DNA of 64,000 bases from Sporodiniella umbellata (GCA_025677835.1 JAIXMR010000029.1:157311-221310); one strand, 5' to 3'; shown: positions 34,611 through 47,045, counted from the first letter of the stretch. The notes: a model not told the origin generated them from the sequence alone. Numbers and translations: made by a program.

Positions 34611-35183
34611 TATTGGTTACTGTTTGCTTTATTAAAAGAAAAAGAGAAAAAAGGTAGTTTTATAAGCTTATATACAAGTAAGTCGAACTATATGTAGATA
34701 TATATAGATATATAAAAATAAATAAATATATATTTATGCTTTCGCATATGTTCACGTATTTGTCAAGTCTTACCCCTTCATAACAAAGGCTCGGAGAAGT
34801 CTTTGTGCTTTTCCTTTTAAACATACTGTTTATTTTCCATTTTTGTACTGAAAGGCTATCAAGATAAAGTCACACTATAAAATAGAAGACCCCTAATATA
34901 ATCTCTTTTATTGTTATTTCTATTGTTAAAGTATGAATTCTTCTCGCTTTTTCACATTTTTCTTCTAACTTTCCGTTCCTTTTTTGTTTTTGCTACTGTG
35001 AAATCAGTCAGTAATCAAATGTAATATAAAAAACAGGCTAAAAAAAAGGGGCTTCTTTTGTTTAAAAAATAGTTTAATAAACCAAAAAAAAATAAAAAAT
35101 AAAAAATACATAAAATAAAAAAGGAGATGCTGTGTATGAGGGGAAGAAAGAAGGGGGGATGTAATGACTTTGAGTTGAATCAA
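34611..35183. other. Homeobox gene promoter / BUD13 3' flank
   Basis: 573 bp. The part next to 34,610 is an A/G- and TATA-rich leader (GAAAAAGAG, and alternating TA around 34,690-34,735). The part next to BUD13 is A-rich with AATAAA-like strings (35,060-35,120). No gene seen. Confidence 0.5.
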
Positions 35184-36280
35184 CTACATATCCTCTGTCG
35201 CCCAAGCATGTGCCTGTGCTACTCGCGACTTAGCTTGATTTTTTTGAAGTAGGAGTTTGTCTTCGTAACCTGTGGATCTATCCACGCCATCCCAGCGGTA
35301 TCCTGGGGCAATCATGAAGCGATTAGGCTTCCAGGCGCCTTTGTAGGTAGGCCGAACCATACTCTTTCCCTTCACTTTACTTTTTTTTTTCTGTGTGCTA
35401 TTGTTAGTTTTTTATGTGGAGATAACCTATTTTGAGCTTACCGTAAGAAATCCAGCTGCTGGATCGTTCCATCTCTCTGTTTCTTTCAGTTCGTTGTTAA
35501 GTTCAACATCATCGACGTATCTGTTAAAAGCATTCAGTTTTTTTGTGTTATCTCCTTTTTTTTTATCGTATACCTTGCCATTGGTTTATCTTTCTCTTCT
35601 TCTAGTCTTCTCTTTTCTTCTTCTGCAGCCTTCCTTTGCACTAGGCCCTTGCCCCATTCCATTCGCCTGGCTTCTTTCTCCACTTTTTCTTTTCTTTTTC
35701 GGGCCTCTTCTGCCTTTTTAAGTTTAATATCTACTTTGCGTCCTGAAGCATCACGATAAACTGTCTCAGCAAGCTCTCCTTGGCTCTCTTTTTGCAAGAG
35801 TTCTAAAGCTTTTTTTTCGGCTAGTCTAGCCTTCCTTGCCTCCATTTTTATTTCTTCTTTAGTCAATATACCAGCCCTTTGCCCATTGGACATGCGCGGT
35901 GTAGTGTCTCCGACAATCATTGGCTGATCTTCCTCAGGCTCTGGGCTGAGACCTTCTCCTTCTCTAATGGTTTGCCAATTGTTTGCTGTTCCGCGAAGAG
36001 CATCTCCTTGTTTTGCTTCAATTTCGAACCGGTCATCTTCCTCTTTTATTCTTCTCAGCTCAAATTTTTCTTCAGCATCTTGAGCCCAACTGGAGTCCTC
36101 TTCGTCTATAATGCCGGTCATTTTTCGATGATCTTTTTTTTTCTTCTTCTTTTTTTGCCCGTTATCGCTCAAGTATTTTGAAGCTATATAAGCTTTAGTT
36201 GCGGCATCTCCTGGGGCCCTTGCTAAGTATTTTTGCCGCAAGATGTCATCTTGGTTTAATGGTTGGGTTGGTCGGTTCAT
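35184..36280 (-). CDS. BUD13: Pre-mRNA-splicing factor Bud13 (RES complex)
   Basis: Scaffold of the RES (retention and splicing) complex with Ist3 and Pml1, acting in the activated spliceosome in the nucleus. Exons 36280-35574, 35520-35442 and 35390-35184 give 330 aa. The N-terminal half is Lys-rich and acidic ([21 protein letters not shown]). The conserved C-terminal core reads [29 protein letters not shown] and ends in the family signature [21 protein letters not shown]. The third exon begins with nine A (KKK) because only the CACACAG acceptor keeps frame; the nearer AAAG would give an immediate stop. A 147-bp gap separates it from the divergent UTP3 gene, so the two probably share a promoter. 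Confidence 0.94.
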
Positions 36281-36427
36281 GAAACTCCCTTTTTAATTTC
36301 TCAGAGCAAACAGGTCGACTTACGACGTTTGTCGGTCTTTGAAGCAATAAGCCACAGCATAGCCAATGGGTGTTCTTGTCTTTTCTCTTATTTTTTTCAA
36401 CTATTTTTTTCAACTGTAATCGAGATC
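36281..36427. promoter_or_regulatory. Shared divergent promoter, BUD13 / UTP3
   Basis: Only 147 bp separate the start codons of a splicing factor and a ribosome-biogenesis factor. A CCAAT box (AGCCAATGG at 36361-36369) lies in the middle and a T-rich run precedes the UTP3 start. No PAC (GATGAG) element was found. Co-regulation of the two RNA-processing genes is inferred from spacing alone. Confidence 0.6.
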
Positions 36428-38446
36428 ATGGGGAAAAAAAAAACTCCAGTTTTCCGTAAAGGAAACGTAGAAGAAAACTCTAAAAAAGGAGGCAATGTTA
36501 AAGCAATCCGTACTTGGAACGATGTGGAGCACGATTCTGAAGACGACTGTAAAGCTATTACAGATAGAGAGCATATATTAATTGCTTTCTTTAGTTCACG
36601 ATGAAAGAGGAAAAATCTTACTAGATGGAAGAGAAGAAGAAGAAGAAGCAGGTATAAAAAATATCAACCAGACATATAAACTAAAGCCTTTTATAGATCT
36701 AAGTGACCATGAAATATACGGCTTAGATGGTGTCGATGAAGAGAACTCCGAAGAAGAAGAAGAAAACGTAGAAGAAGTTGAAGGTATTCCATTCAAAGTT
36801 CTACTCTCTGTCTATTTTTTTTAGCGTGTCTAATATTTGGAGTTTAGACCAAACATGGGGAAGTTCAAAAAAAGCATATTATAATGCCGACGAAGCTAGC
36901 GATATTGAAGAAATGCGTGAGGAAGAAGAAGAGGCTTTGAGGATCCAAAAAGAGCAATTGGCCAACATGGATGAAACCGATTTTGTTGATGATGGTTTAA
37001 TTGGGTGGGGAGCAGAAGGAGTGAATGATCAAGAAGACGATAAAAAGTTAGTTGATGATGTAACAAAAGATCTACAACACATCTCATTTCGAGCTGATGT
37101 AGCTGCACAGCGAAAAAAGACTACTTCTGTAGCAGAAAAGCTGAAGATCATTCAAAATGAGTCTCCTGAACTTATCGATTTATTAGATGAGTTCAAAGAG
37201 CGTTGTCAGCCCATTGGGGAGCTTCAGATTTTAACAAAAAAGTAAACAAGCAATACATTAGGCTATTAAAACTTATTTAATTAGAATCATAGAAGATGGC
37301 TTACAAAGCGAACATGTGGCCCAATTTATCTTATTCAAATATCGTAAGGCCCTTTCTTTTCTTCTTCTCTTCTTATGAAACTGATGAATTTATTATCTCT
37401 AAATTATAGAAACCCTCATGAATTATATGACCAACATTTCATTCTATTTTGCATTGAAGGCCTCAGGCGCAACTGAAATCCGAGAACATCCTGTAATTCA
37501 ATCGCTATTAGCCCTTCGCCAAATGCTCGAAAAGGTGGAGAAACTAGAGCTCAAAATAAAGAAGGACAAAGAAGATTTTATTGATCGATTACATCATTCT
37601 AAAGAAGCTGAAAAGATTTGTAAAAAAGCACCTAAAAAGAAAACAAAGAAGGCTGAGCCTGTTGTATCTCAAGAAGAATCAGAGAGTGAATTACTAGACG
37701 GTCTGGATGAGGATCTTGTTAGTGAGAGCGAACACGAAGAAGAGTCACGTGTAGAAGATATTGAAGAAGAATTCAAAAGTCTTCGAAAGTCCGCCAAAAA
37801 GCGTAAAAGACAAGCAGTTGAAGACTTTGGAGAACTGGATGCCTTGGATGAACTTGATATGGAAGACAAACTTACAAAGAAGAAATCAATCAGAGATTAC
37901 GTTGCAAAGATTGAATCCAAACAAGCTAAAATTACCAACAAATATCAAGGCGATTCTGATCTGCCATATAGAGATCGTGTGAAAAGCGAACGTAAAGGTG
38001 TTGCACAGCCTAAGGATACTTCTGCTGATTTGGATGATGCTGATTGGGATGAAGACGACACAGCAGTGGCTAACTCAGTTCGTAGTGGAAAGGCGGATTC
38101 GGATGAAGAGTTTTATGCAGATATCGCTGCCCAAAAAGCAGATAACAAGAAGGCTAAATTAGAGGATTATGAAGCGCGAAGACCAGAAATTGAAAGTCGA
38201 GATATAGATGTAGAGGACGGTCGCAAGCGTTTGGCAAGTCAAAAGATTTTGAAGAATAGAGGTTTGACACCCCATCGTAAGAAGGAAAACAGAAACGCTC
38301 GCGTAAAGAATAGATCAAAATACGAGAAGAAAATTAAGAAGCTGTCTTCTACAAGAGCTGTTTACAAAGCTCCTACATCTACTTATGGTGGTGAAATGAG
38401 TGGTGTGAAGACAAATATTGTTAAGTCAGTCAAGCTATCAAAGTAA
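36428..38446 (+). CDS. UTP3: U3 snoRNP protein Utp3/Sas10
   Basis: SSU-processome component required for 18S rRNA maturation in the nucleolus. Five exons, 36428-36548, 36595-36783, 36848-37241, 37285-37343 and 37410-38446, join in phase to 599 aa. N-terminus: basic MGKKKTPVFRKG, then an acidic region. QTWGSSKKAYYNADEA is the Sas10 family motif, followed by SPELIDLLDEFKERC. The central Sas10/Utp3/C1D domain reads FILFKYQTLMNYMTNISFYF and LKASGATEIREHPVI. The C-terminal Sas10 domain is intact: KNRGLTPHRKKENRNARVKN, KYEKKIKKLSSTRAVYK, YGGEMSGVKTNIVKS. Two acceptors are not the nearest AG after the donor: the third exon begins after GGAGTTTAG and the fourth after TTAATTAG, since only these restore the family sequence. 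Assignment is firm. Confidence 0.94.
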
Positions 38447-38809
38447 CAGCCTTTGGCACAAAATTGTAAAAGACAAAGAAAAAAATGGGAGGCGAATTGA
38501 TTCGCATGTAGTGAATGCACAATAAATTTTTGCTTTTTTTTAAAAAAAAAAATGTGTTCGTATTACTTTTTTTAACTACAGTTTTATGCAAATAGAATTT
38601 GCTGTTTTTTTTAATGTAGGTAACAAGACAGCTGGTATCTCAGATATTTTAGTGACACTTTTTTGGTCTCTAGCAAAATTTGAAGTCCTTTCCCGTCGTC
38701 TAGCAAACCAAAAAAAAAAAAAAGCTCTCTGTGTAAAGTAGGTATAATTCAGGTGTTTTTATGTTCTTTCAGCAAAGAAAATTACATTCTATATATACAT
38801 ATTGCCTTT
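38447..38809. other. Convergent intergenic, UTP3 / RRP17
   Basis: 363 bp between two stop codons. It carries a T8A11 junction (38534-38552), an A13 run near 38,710 and AATAAA-like signals (38,521). No gene. Confidence 0.5.
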
Positions 38810-39362
38810 CTACTCTAATTCTAAATCTTCGATTACTGTAACTGTAGTCAAAGTGGATGGGGATTTGAATTCCTGTACAATCGGATCTTTCTTTATCTTT
38901 TGTTCCTCCTCTTCTTCTTCCTCTTCGAATGTATCTTCTTCTATGCCTCCTCCCACTAAATTTAGCAGTTAAATAACGATTTTTTTTTTTTTAAAAAAAA
39001 GAACCACAATACATGAGCCCCGTAGCATAGCTGCCATTTCTTGAACGTTTTTATCTGCTAGTCTTTGTCGCTCTTGTCTGATCTCTTTACGATTACGGAG
39101 TTTTTCTTCTTTTGCAAGCAGTGCATATTTTTCTTTAGTTCTGTTTTTTCTCTCCACTTTTCGCTTGTGAAAGCCTGTCAAATATTCTCTATGGAATGGT
39201 CAATTGCTTTCTCAGATATCATAACAAACTTTACTGTCTTTTTTCAGGATTGAATTCTACAAAATCTACAGTCTCTTTTTTTGCCTGTCTTTTCTTGGCG
39301 TAAACTTTGCTTCCTGCCGATAAAATATCTGTGTTTCGAACTTTCTTGCTTTTATCCTTCAT
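38810..39362 (-). CDS. RRP17: Ribosomal RNA-processing protein Rrp17 (Nol12 family)
   Basis: Nucleolar 5'-3' exonuclease/RNA-binding protein needed for 60S subunit rRNA processing. Exons 39362-39235, 39188-39013 and 38955-38810 give 149 aa, close to the short fungal forms. The Nol12 core is intact: FVEFNPEKRQEYLTGFHKRK, then a long basic helix (ERKNRTKEKYALLAKEEKLR, RKEIRQERQRLADKN). The C-terminus is acidic (FEEEEEEEQ) and ends DLELE. The second intron contains a T13A8 junction; its donor (gtattg) is non-standard but the only one that joins in phase. Divergent from myosin V with 488 bp between starts. Confidence 0.9.
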
Positions 39363-39850
39363 GTTTGAAGTGAATAATTATATGGAAAAAGAGAGTTGAA
39401 GATAAAAAAAAGACAATAATAGGTATGAGCAAACAGTCACACCAAAGCCTCTCAATGTGACAAAAAAAAAGGTTTTGGCAAACGTAGCAATTTAAACGCC
39501 GCTATGTTGCTTACTTCTATTCGTTTCAATGTAACTAACATGAATAGATAGTGTCAAATAACGCCCTCTTTTCCAAAAAAAAAAAAAAATTCGCTACATA
39601 CAAAGTTTCGGTTTTAGTTGATAAGAGTTTTATACACAAAAAAGGTAGAGTTAAAAGCCTCTGTATTTTGTTTTGTACTTTTGTTTTTTTTTTGGAAAAT
39701 GAATGGGACTGAGTTTCTGTTATTTTCAAAGAGGGCTGAGGGAGTTTCCAAAAATAACATGATATAGCTGTACGACTCTCAAATGATTCTATTAAACTTT
39801 GGAGTAGTTTTAGGCCTTTTTCTTTTTTTTTTAACTTCCCTACCCATAAA
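39363..39850. promoter_or_regulatory. Divergent promoter region, RRP17 / myosin V
   Basis: 488 bp between start codons. Contains A9 and A14 runs (about 39,463 and 39,576) and a T-rich run just before the myosin start. No specific operator recognised. Confidence 0.45.
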
Positions 39851-42800
39851 ATGGCAGACTCACTTTCTTCAGGAGTCTCACAAGCGGTACAGGTTTATAC
39901 AAAAGGTACCAAGGCCTGGTTTGAAGATGAGGACGAGGCCTGGGTGTCGGCAACTGTACTGTTCAAAGAAGAAACGGACGCGGGAATAAAGATCAAGTTT
40001 GAGGACGATAAAGACAGTAGCAGAGTAAAACTCTCCAACATACTTATAACAGCCTTTCTTATTAAAACACTAACTGATTTTATTCATGAACATTAGGAGC
40101 ATGTGTTTGAATCAACATTTGTAGCTTTAGAAACCCAAAAAGGCGCCAACCTTCCTCCATTGCGAAATCCGCCCAAGTTAGAAAATATCGAGGATTTAAC
40201 AAACTTGAGTTATTTAAACGAGCCTTCTGGTATATATCTATTTAAAAAAGCATATTTATATTCAGCTCTTCTATAGTTCTCAATACGATCCGCACTCGAT
40301 ATTTACAGCGCCACATTTATACCTACTCGGGAATTGTTTTGATAGCAGCTAATCCTTTTGCTCGCGTAGCTCTTTATGAACCAGAAGTAATCCAGCAGTA
40401 CTCCGGTAGAAGACGAGGTGAACTGGAGCCTCACTTGTTTGCTATTGCAGAAGATGCTTATCGTTGTATGGTAAGAGAAAAGACAAATCAAACAGTCGTT
40501 GTATCGGGTGAGAGGTGAGGCAAAAATTTCCAAAGCAAACTCATGGAGATACCGCGTAACTCACTTTATATTTAGTGGTGCTGGTAAGACAGTGTCAGCA
40601 ACACACATTATGCGGTATTTTGCTACCGCTGACGATGCAGAATCTGGAAAAATAAAAGATGCTTCACAAGGAATGACTGAAGTTGAAGAACAAATCATGG
40701 GTAATAGGTGTTGGAACTCATTTAGTTTTTATTGACTTTTATTCCAGCCACTAACCCAATCATGGAGGCATTTGGCAACGCCAAAACTACTCGAAATAAC
40801 AACAGTTCAAGATTTGGTAAATACATTGAGGTAAATAAACATTTATACACATACATACATGTGTGTATGTATGATCAAAACAAACTCGTCTATGCTTAGC
40901 TAATAATGTGAATAAATAGATTCAATTTGATAATAGAAACAATATTGTGGGTGCAAAGATTCGAACCTATTTACTGGAAAGATCTCGCTTAATTTTTCAG
41001 CCAGAAACTGAGAGAAATTACCATATATTCTACCAGGTAAGACTAAAAAAAAAAAAGAGCTCTGTTATAGTATGAATATGTCTTAATTTTTTTTCTTGTT
41101 TTCTATCTAAGCTTTGTGTAGGTGCTCCTAGCAATGAAAGAAAAAATTTGGAGATTAATGAATGGAACAAATTTCATTATCTAAATCAAAGTGGCACTGG
41201 CTCAATTCCAGGTGTTGACGATGCAGCTGAATTTGAATTGACTCAAAAATCACTGTCCCTGGTGGGTATCTCAGTCGAGCAGCAATGGCATATTTTCAAA
41301 CTTTTAGCTGCTTTGCTTCATATTGGTAATATCGAGGTTGGAGGTCGCACAGACGCTTCAATTGCTGACGACCAGCCCGCACTGGTTACAGCTACCAAAC
41401 TGCTGGGTATCAAAACATCCGAATTTAAAAAATGGTTGATAAAGCGACAGATTATCACTCGAAACGAAAAGATCGTAAAGAACCTGAGTATCGTACAAGC
41501 TGTGGTTGTAAGAGACTCTGTAGCTAAATACATTTACGCGAGCTTGTTTGACTGGCTCGTAAAAGTGGTTAATGATAGCCTCTCTTGCCAAGAAGAGGGA
41601 CTCGTTCGTACTTTTATTGGTGTTTTGGATATTTATGGTTTTGAACATTTCAAAAAAAACTCGTTTGAACAGTTCTGTATCAACTATGCCAATGAAAAAC
41701 TGCAGCAGCAATTCAATCAGCACGTCTTCAAATTGGAGCAAGAGGAATATGTCAAGGAAAAAATCGATTGGAAATTTATTGAATTCAGCGATAATCAAAA
41801 GTGTATTGAAGTGATTGAGTCCAAGCTGGGTATTTTGTCGCTGTTAGATGAAGAATCTCGAATGCCTTCTGGTACAGATCAAGGATTCTGTAATAAGCTT
41901 TACTCTAGTTTTTCAGATCCCAAATACAAAAACTACTTCAAGAAGCCTCGTTTTTCTAACAGTGCATTCACTGTGGTTCATTATGCTCATGAAGTAGAGT
42001 ACGACTCTGAAGGATTTATTGATAAAAACAAGGATACTGTTCCTGATGAGCTTTTGAATCTTTTACAAGAGGCAGAATCACCGTTTTTAGTAGAAATGCT
42101 TCAGACAGCTACTGCAGCTGCTACTGCTGCCAGTCAGGAATCCAAGGTAAGAAAAAAATAAAGAAGAAACTTAATCCAACCCTATTTTAGACTCCAGTCA
42201 AGAAAGTAGGCATGGCTATAGCAAAAAAGCCAACATTAGGTTCAATCTTTAAGGTTTATAATATTCTTGTTATTTCTGTTTTATAACATTAACATCAAAA
42301 CATTCAAAAGCTTTCTCTGATCAGCTTAATGGACACCATAAGTCAAACCAACGTTCATTATATTCGCTGTATTAAACCTAATGAGGCTAAAGTTGCCTGG
42401 GGATTTGAGCCGAATATGGTATTGTCTCAATTGCGCGCATGTGGTGTTTTAGAGACCATTCATATCAGTTGTCTTGGCTATCCATCCCGTTGGGAGTTCC
42501 CTGATTTTGCTGATAGGTAAAATAGTCGAATAGTATAGACTCTTGATTTTTAACCTTTTTTTTTTTTTTCGGTAGGTTCTATGCTCTTGTTAACTCCAAA
42601 CACTGGGATCCAAACAGTAGTCCAGATATCAACGAACTTTGTCGCGTAATTTTAGAAAAGTATATACCAGACAGAGACAAATATCAAATTGGTTTGACAA
42701 AAATTTTCTTCCGTGCGGGACAGGTAAATAGAACAAAACCCAAAGTATTATCCTAACTGTATGTTCAGCTTGCCTATCTTGAAAAATGTCGAAGAGAACG

Positions 42801-45483
42801 ATGGGATGAATGTACAGTATTACTTCAAAAAAACATGCGACGATTCATCGTCCGTATTCGCTATTTACGCATGATTGATTTGATCACACGCCTACAGCGA
42901 GTAGCCCGTCAAAAGATGGGTGTACACAAACTGCACGAAGCGCGACAAACCAAAGCTGCGATTGTAATTCAAACCGAGTGGCGTCGTTATATTCAACGCA
43001 AACGCTATCTCAAACAATGCGCCTTTATAGTTCACTTACAAGCGGCATGTCGAGCCCATCTGATGCGCCTCAAGTTTTCTGAGATAAGACAACATTTTGC
43101 AGCTATTAAAATCCAAAGCTTGATGCGGGGGTGGGTTGTGCGTAAAGAGTACAAGGCAAAAAGAAACTATGTGATCAAGCTGCAGACGTGTATACGACTC
43201 CGTTTGGCTCGCCAACAACTACTATCATTGAAGCGCGAGGCCAAATCCGCCAACCACTTTAAAGAAGTTTCCTATAAATTGGAAAGCAAAGTAGTTGAGT
43301 TAACTCAGATTGTCACCAAACATAAAGAAGAAAAGCAGCAGATGTATGCCAAAACAAACGAGCTTGAGTTGCAAATCAAAGTATGGTCTGATAAATGTGA
43401 GAAGTTAGAGTTGAAAGCCAAAGACCTTGAGCAAAAACTAGACGCACCTAATGAGCTGGAAGCTGAGTTAGAGATTGTTAAAAGTGAACGCTCTACATTG
43501 CAGACAGACCATAAAAATTCTTTGGAGCGTATCAAGAAACAGGAATTTGAAATTAACCGTTTGAACGAAGATATCAGCCGACAAAAAGAGGAGATCTTTA
43601 AGCTCAAGCAGCAAAGTAATCAGCAACAACTTAGGTCGCCCATTAGCCCTGGTGGTATAATGTCGCCTGTGATAGATGAGTCTGAGGTGACAGAGCTTAA
43701 AGCACAGATTGTAGCACTGAAAGCCCAATTGTCCCAGTCGCTCAAGAACCATCCCAAGCGACAGCCTTCTATGAATACTTATCGTACGCTGTCGCCTCAA
43801 CGTGATAGACGTGGCGTATCACCTGACAGCAATCGGTCTCCTTCAGCAGACCCACGGGCTGTTTCCCCTAGCAATATGCGTCGCGGTAGCCTTGTGACAA
43901 CGAATGAAAGAGCTGAGACAAAAGTAGTATATGCCGAACCCGATCAAATGATACCAAAGCAAATTAGTCAACGTGGCAGCCTCGACGCAGAAAAAATAAG
44001 CAACCCTGAGTATGTTATCACCCAGCTTCTCCAAGACAACGGAGAGATTATTGAGGACGAACTAATTGATGGTCTTATTCAATCCTTAAAGATTGTTGCT
44101 GCTGGAAATCAAACTTTGCCTTCGCAAGAAGAAGTATTCTTCCCTGTTCATATCATTGGACAGTGTGTAACGCAAATGTGGCGCTTAGGATTTTTGGCTG
44201 AATCTGAGCGATTATTACTCAAGGTTATGGGTACGCTTCAAAAAGATTGTGTGGTAAGAATGTGTACTATTAAGTTTTTTTTTTTTATTTTTTTTTAGAA
44301 AAAAAAAAATGCTCACATCAAATTAGTCTTTCACTGGAGAAGAGACAATTGTGCCATGCGCCTATTGGTTATCAAACACAAACGAGCTTCTATCTTTAGT
44401 ATTTTCAGTTGAAAGGGAGCTTGAACAAGAGATGCACTACAATTCTATTCACGGAAGGCGCGCTGTGGGTTGGCACGATTTCGAAAAGCTGGTTTCCAAT
44501 ATGAAATATGAACTGCAATGTTTGCAAGATAATATTTACTTCCATTGGTTGTCAGAACTCAAGAAGAGGCTCAACAAAATGGCTGTTCCTGCGCTAATCG
44601 AAACTCAGTCTTTGCCTGGGTTTATTGCTACAGACTCTAACCGATTTTTTGGGAAGATCTTGTCAAGCAACAGCCAGCCAGCGTTTGTGATGGATGACTT
44701 GCTCAATTTCATGAATCGTGTTCACCGTACAATGAAGACATACTATCTGAACCCTTACGTTATCGAGCAAGTACTGAATGAGCTGCTTAGTCTGATCGGT
44801 ATAACGGCTTTCAACGATCTTGTAATGAGACGCAACTTTAACTCTTGGAAGAGAGGTGAGTCTAAAGAAAAAATGCGTTGAAATGCAAAAGTAACGCTCT
44901 CAAATTAGCAATGCAAATCCAGTACAATATCACCAGACTGGAGGAGTGGTGCAAGTCGCACGATGCTGTGGAAGCTGCTACCAAATTGGAGCATTTGACA
45001 CAGGCTACTAAGCTATTACAGTTGAAAAAAGCAACGCTAGACGACATCAAAATCATCTACGACGTTTGCTGGTTCCTAGCACCTACTCAAGTACAGAAAT
45101 TGATACAAAATTATAGCGTTGCTGACTACGAGGTGAGTTCCAAATTTAGATTAAACTTTGTTGGGACTAAAAACGATGATAAACTAGGATCCTATCAATA
45201 ACGAAATTCTGAAAGCCGTTGCTTCTCGCGTCAGCACTAGCGATGCAGAGGACGTGTTACTTTTAGATAGCATGGTACTTGAAGAAAACAATTACGATAC
45301 ACCTGAGCCACATACTGTGGAAATCAGCTCCTATATTCCTGATTATGTAAGTATATGTTTACATGAAAGGAGTGCATCAACTTACTTAGATTTTGATAGT
45401 TGAATATACCTCAAGTACAAAAGCTGATTGCTTTATCAGGCTTAGCAGAACACCGCAAGCCCCAACGTATGGATTCTATCTAA
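39851..45483 (+). CDS. Class V myosin heavy chain
   Basis: Actin-based motor for polarised vesicle and organelle transport. Fifteen exons join in phase to 1600 aa: 39851-40024, 40097-40229, 40277-40514, 40576-40700, 40748-40830, 40920-41036, 41112-42146, 42191-42253, 42311-42516, 42576-42723, 42769-44253, 44327-44855, 44909-45132, 45188-45346 and 45400-45483. The N-terminal SH3-like part ([16 protein letters not shown]) is followed by the motor: P-loop [19 protein letters not shown] (about 180-197), switch [11 protein letters not shown], switch [10 protein letters not shown], and IRCIKPN. The converter ends near residue 775. Six IQ-type repeats follow (about 790-925: [29 protein letters not shown]...). 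Then come a coiled coil to about 1075, a Ser/Pro-rich hinge with [18 protein letters not shown], and a DIL cargo-binding domain (about 1275-1500). This corresponds to yeast Myo2/Myo4. Intron positions inside GES|GAGKT and after the motor are typical. Confidence 0.97.
40847..40872. repeat. ACATACATGTGTATGT palindrome inside a myosin intron
   Basis: Self-complementary microsatellite (ACACATACATACATGTGTGTATGT core) within the 89-nt fifth intron of the myosin gene (40831-40919). In RNA it would fold into a hairpin between donor and branch point. Confidence 0.6.
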
Positions 45484-45671
45484 CGAAAACAAGATTCGAT
45501 GTAACATATGTATAAAAGAAACGTGATAATATGCCCCAACCAATTAAATGTAGCGGAAAAAAATTAAAGACTCATTAGAGCCACTTTTTTCTTTTGCCTT
45601 TTTGTCTTTTTCTCTTGTTTTTTTTTTTTTTGTTTGTTTGTTTTTACTTTACTTTTTTGTCTCATAAAAAC

Positions 45672-46920
45672 ATGTCTGAACCTTTGCCTCAAGGATGGGA
45701 AGCTCGCCAGTCACCTAACGGCCAATAGTAAGTAGAGGAACAAAAGATTTTGTAAGCTAAACAAAACCCAGCTACTTTATCGACCATAATACTCAAACTA
45801 CAACTTGGGAAGACCCACGTCAGCGCAATCGCGGCTACGACGCTCGTCCTCCCCAATATGGTGGTAACAATGGATATCAACAACCCCCTCAACAGCCATA
45901 CGGCTACCCTTCTCCTCAACAGCCAGGTTACCCCCCTCAGCAACAATCAGCCTATCCATCTCCTCAACAGCAACAACCCTACCCCCTCCCCCTCAGCAAG
46001 GTTATTCCCCTTCACCTCAACAACAGCCTGGATATCCTCCTCAACAGCCCGGTGGCTATCCCCCTCAACAGCCCGGTGGCTACCCTCCTCAACAGCCCGG
46101 TAATTACCCCCCTCAACAGCCTGGTAATTACTCTCCTCAACAGCCTGGCGGTTACCCTTCTCAGCAAGGCTATCCTACCCAGCCACAACAGCGTCAAGGT
46201 GGCTATCAATCCTATGGTCCTCCATCTTCCCAATACCCACCTTCTCCTTATGGAGGAGCCCCGCAACCTGGTTATACAGGTACACCTCCCGTCACAGGCT
46301 CTCCCGCACCTGCTGTTCCTGCTAAAAAGCCAGGTATGTCAAATGGCATGAAGATGGCGGGTGCTGCTGCTGCTGCTGGCTTAGTTGGCTTCGGTCTTTC
46401 CGAAGTCATCAACCATGAAGAGCGTCAAAGTGAGCGTCTCGATAGGCTAGAAGAAGAGGAGCGTCAAAACAGATATAGTAAGAACTATTTTAAAAGGCAG
46501 CCAAAAAAAAAAAAAAAAAAAGGCTCACACTCTTAACTAGGAGAGTCGCCTAGCTATGGTGGCGGATATGAAGGCGGTGGATATGGAGGTGGCGGATATG
46601 AAAACGGTGGATATGGAGGTTCAGGAAGTACTACCACGATTATTAATGAAGATGGTGGATGGTTTGGAAGAGATAAACAGACAATTATCGAAACAGGTAA
46701 GAAGCAAGTCCATTTGTTATCCAGAAGGTTAATAGGGAATGTAGATCAATACGGAGATACGACGGTGATCGAAAAGAAGGATGGCTGGTTTCATGATGAA
46801 ACAACAAGTGGGTGTTTACAAAAAAAAAAAAAAATAGCTATGTGAACTGATTTTATTATAGTCACTGAAACTGACGAGTATGGAAACACCACAGTAGAAG
46901 AAGAATCAAGTTGGTTTTAA
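45672..46920 (+). CDS. WW-domain, proline/glutamine-rich repeat protein (frameshift in this copy)
   Basis: Exons 45672-45727, 45772-46477, 46541-46696, 46736-46807 and 46862-46920. The N-terminus is a WW domain (LPQGWEARQSPNGQYYFIDH, NTQTTTWEDPR) that should bind PPxY partners. It is followed by a long run of PQQPGGYPP-type repeats, a TM-like Ala/Gly stretch (AAAAAGLVGFGLSEVI), and a Gly/Tyr-rich part. The end contains three copies of a unit closing in GWF/SWF. The frame breaks at a double C-run (45982-45992): frame 1 upstream and frame 2 downstream both encode the expected repeat, and one extra C would join them. All three frames are open across the repeat. This may be a sequencing or assembly error in a homopolymer, or a real lesion. 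Similar WW plus glycine-zipper-like proteins occur in Mucoromycota; function unknown. Confidence 0.75.
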
Positions 46921-47045
46921 CCCATGTACAAACAGCAACAAGAACGAAAAAAAAAAAAAAAAAAATTAAAATAAAAATTAAACAACCAAAAGCGCGTACA
47001 CAATGTATAGCGAGACCCTTTATTTACAGTAGATTCATAGTGGAA

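Noticed and set aside
37242..37409. Two separate genes instead of one UTP3 gene
   Set aside because: Exon 4 (37285-37343) joins both sides in phase and supplies the conserved FILFKYQTLMNY segment.
43305..43800. Minus-strand frames inside the myosin gene
   Set aside because: Shadows of the myosin coiled-coil exon on the plus strand.
45858..46351. Alternative plus- and minus-strand frames across the proline repeat
   Set aside because: The 24-nt repeat is open in several frames; only one reading gives the WW/PQQPGY protein with matching exons on both sides.
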